A DNA stretch of 42,980 nucleotides, taken from contig CAIMWH010000134.1 of NCBI GenBank assembly GCA_903845065.1, forward strand, positions 1 to 42,980, given 5' to 3'. The notes below the pieces were generated by a model that did no database searches, was not told the origin of the DNA, and worked only from the letters and a program-made list of their open reading frames with translations. Every line of letters begins with the position of its first letter. The stretch's first letter is position 1. A program made the position numbers and the translations under genes. Shown here in pieces: positions 41,643-42,980 of the stretch. The DNA is from an uncultured Rhodospirillales bacterium. GTDB taxonomy: Bacteria; Pseudomonadota; Alphaproteobacteria; Acetobacterales; Acetobacteraceae.

Positions 41643-41870
41643 ATGCGCCGTAGCCTCCTGCACATGATCGCTCCCTCCTCCCTTTCCGCCTTCTCGGCAA
41701 GCATCGCCAATGGCGGGATACCGGCCGCGGGTGGCGTGCAAAAAGCACGCGCCCAGCAGGCGCCCACCACCCAAGCCGCCCCGGCCCCGCAAACCGCGGG
41801 GCCGGTGCCGCCCGCCCGCCCCCCCGGCCAATTCATGCCCCGCGGCTCCCTCCTCGATCTGACGGCCTGA
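41643..41870 (+). CDS. Small hypothetical protein
   Basis: This 75-residue frame begins MRRSLLHMIAPSSLSAFSAS and ends PRGSLLDLTA, with an Ala/Pro/Gln-rich middle (QQAPTTQAAPAPQ). Third codon positions are mostly G or C, as in neighbouring genes, which favours coding. No known domain. No clear ribosome site. It lies between the SDR terminator and the thiC riboswitch and is not evidently linked to either. Confidence 0.5.
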   Translation: MRRSLLHMIAPSSLSAFSASIANGGIPAAGGVQKARAQQAPTTQAAPAPQTAGPVPPARPPGQFMPRGSLLDLTA

Positions 41871-41918
41871 TCCACACCACCGTTGACAGACCGCCCGCAC
41901 CGGCCCAATTCTCCGCAC

Positions 41919-42980
<1,062 letters not shown>

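Overview
The window is GC-rich DNA with strong G/C bias at third codon positions. It is gene-dense on both strands, with many ATGA stop/start overlaps. The order gpmI–envC–ctpA–divergent polysaccharide deacetylase–rppH, a DUF4169 gene, argH followed by a tiny lptM-like lipoprotein gene, and a Hint/ELWxTDGT protein together suggest an alphaproteobacterium, most likely Acetobacteraceae. That placement is inferred from gene content only. No rRNA, tRNA, CRISPR array, transposase or phage gene was seen.

Positions 88-22841 form an accessory catabolic region devoted to peptides, amides and amino or sugar acids. A minus-strand run (6639 to 88) encodes a family-5 substrate-binding protein, an M81 (MlrC-like) metallopeptidase, a beta-propeller protein, a D-threonine-aldolase/D-serine-dehydratase-like enzyme and a SelA-like PLP enzyme. 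A divergent plus-strand run (6797-10534) encodes a PatB/MalY C-S lyase, a PhyH-type dioxygenase and a GarD/UxaA-type dehydratase. Next come an S12 hydrolase and an M20 deacylase (translationally coupled, minus), and a DAP-like D-aminopeptidase (plus). A Wzx-type flippase interrupts the theme at 14944-16443. Two divergent family-5 binding proteins follow; the second is continued by DppB and DppC permeases and an amidase. There are three peptide-type binding proteins but only one permease pair and no ATPase gene. A working model is uptake and breakdown of modified or D-residue peptides.

Positions 22893-28941 hold rlmI, a Hint-domain protein coupled to a small partner, a dienelactone hydrolase, DUF4169, and a PEP-CTERM protein gene preceded by a full-consensus sigma-54 promoter.

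Positions 29004-38204 are housekeeping: creA, rppH, a divergent polysaccharide deacetylase, ctpA, envC, gpmI, lptM and argH on the minus strand, then a TlpA-like thioredoxin and a GNAT gene on the plus strand. Positions 38239-42980 carry a P1B-type metal ATPase fused to a hemerythrin-like domain, an SDR dehydrogenase, a small hypothetical gene, and a TPP riboswitch leading thiC, which runs off the window.

Several non-coding elements recur or fold strongly: a ~125-bp nested-hairpin repeat in two copies (10539 and 24116), a second GC-rich repeat family (20 and 33736) whose second copy supplies the start codon of envC, a near-perfect 28-bp inverted repeat between dppC and the amidase gene, and tandem 13-mers before the flippase. 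Long open frames opposite most genes are by-products of the base composition and are not annotated.
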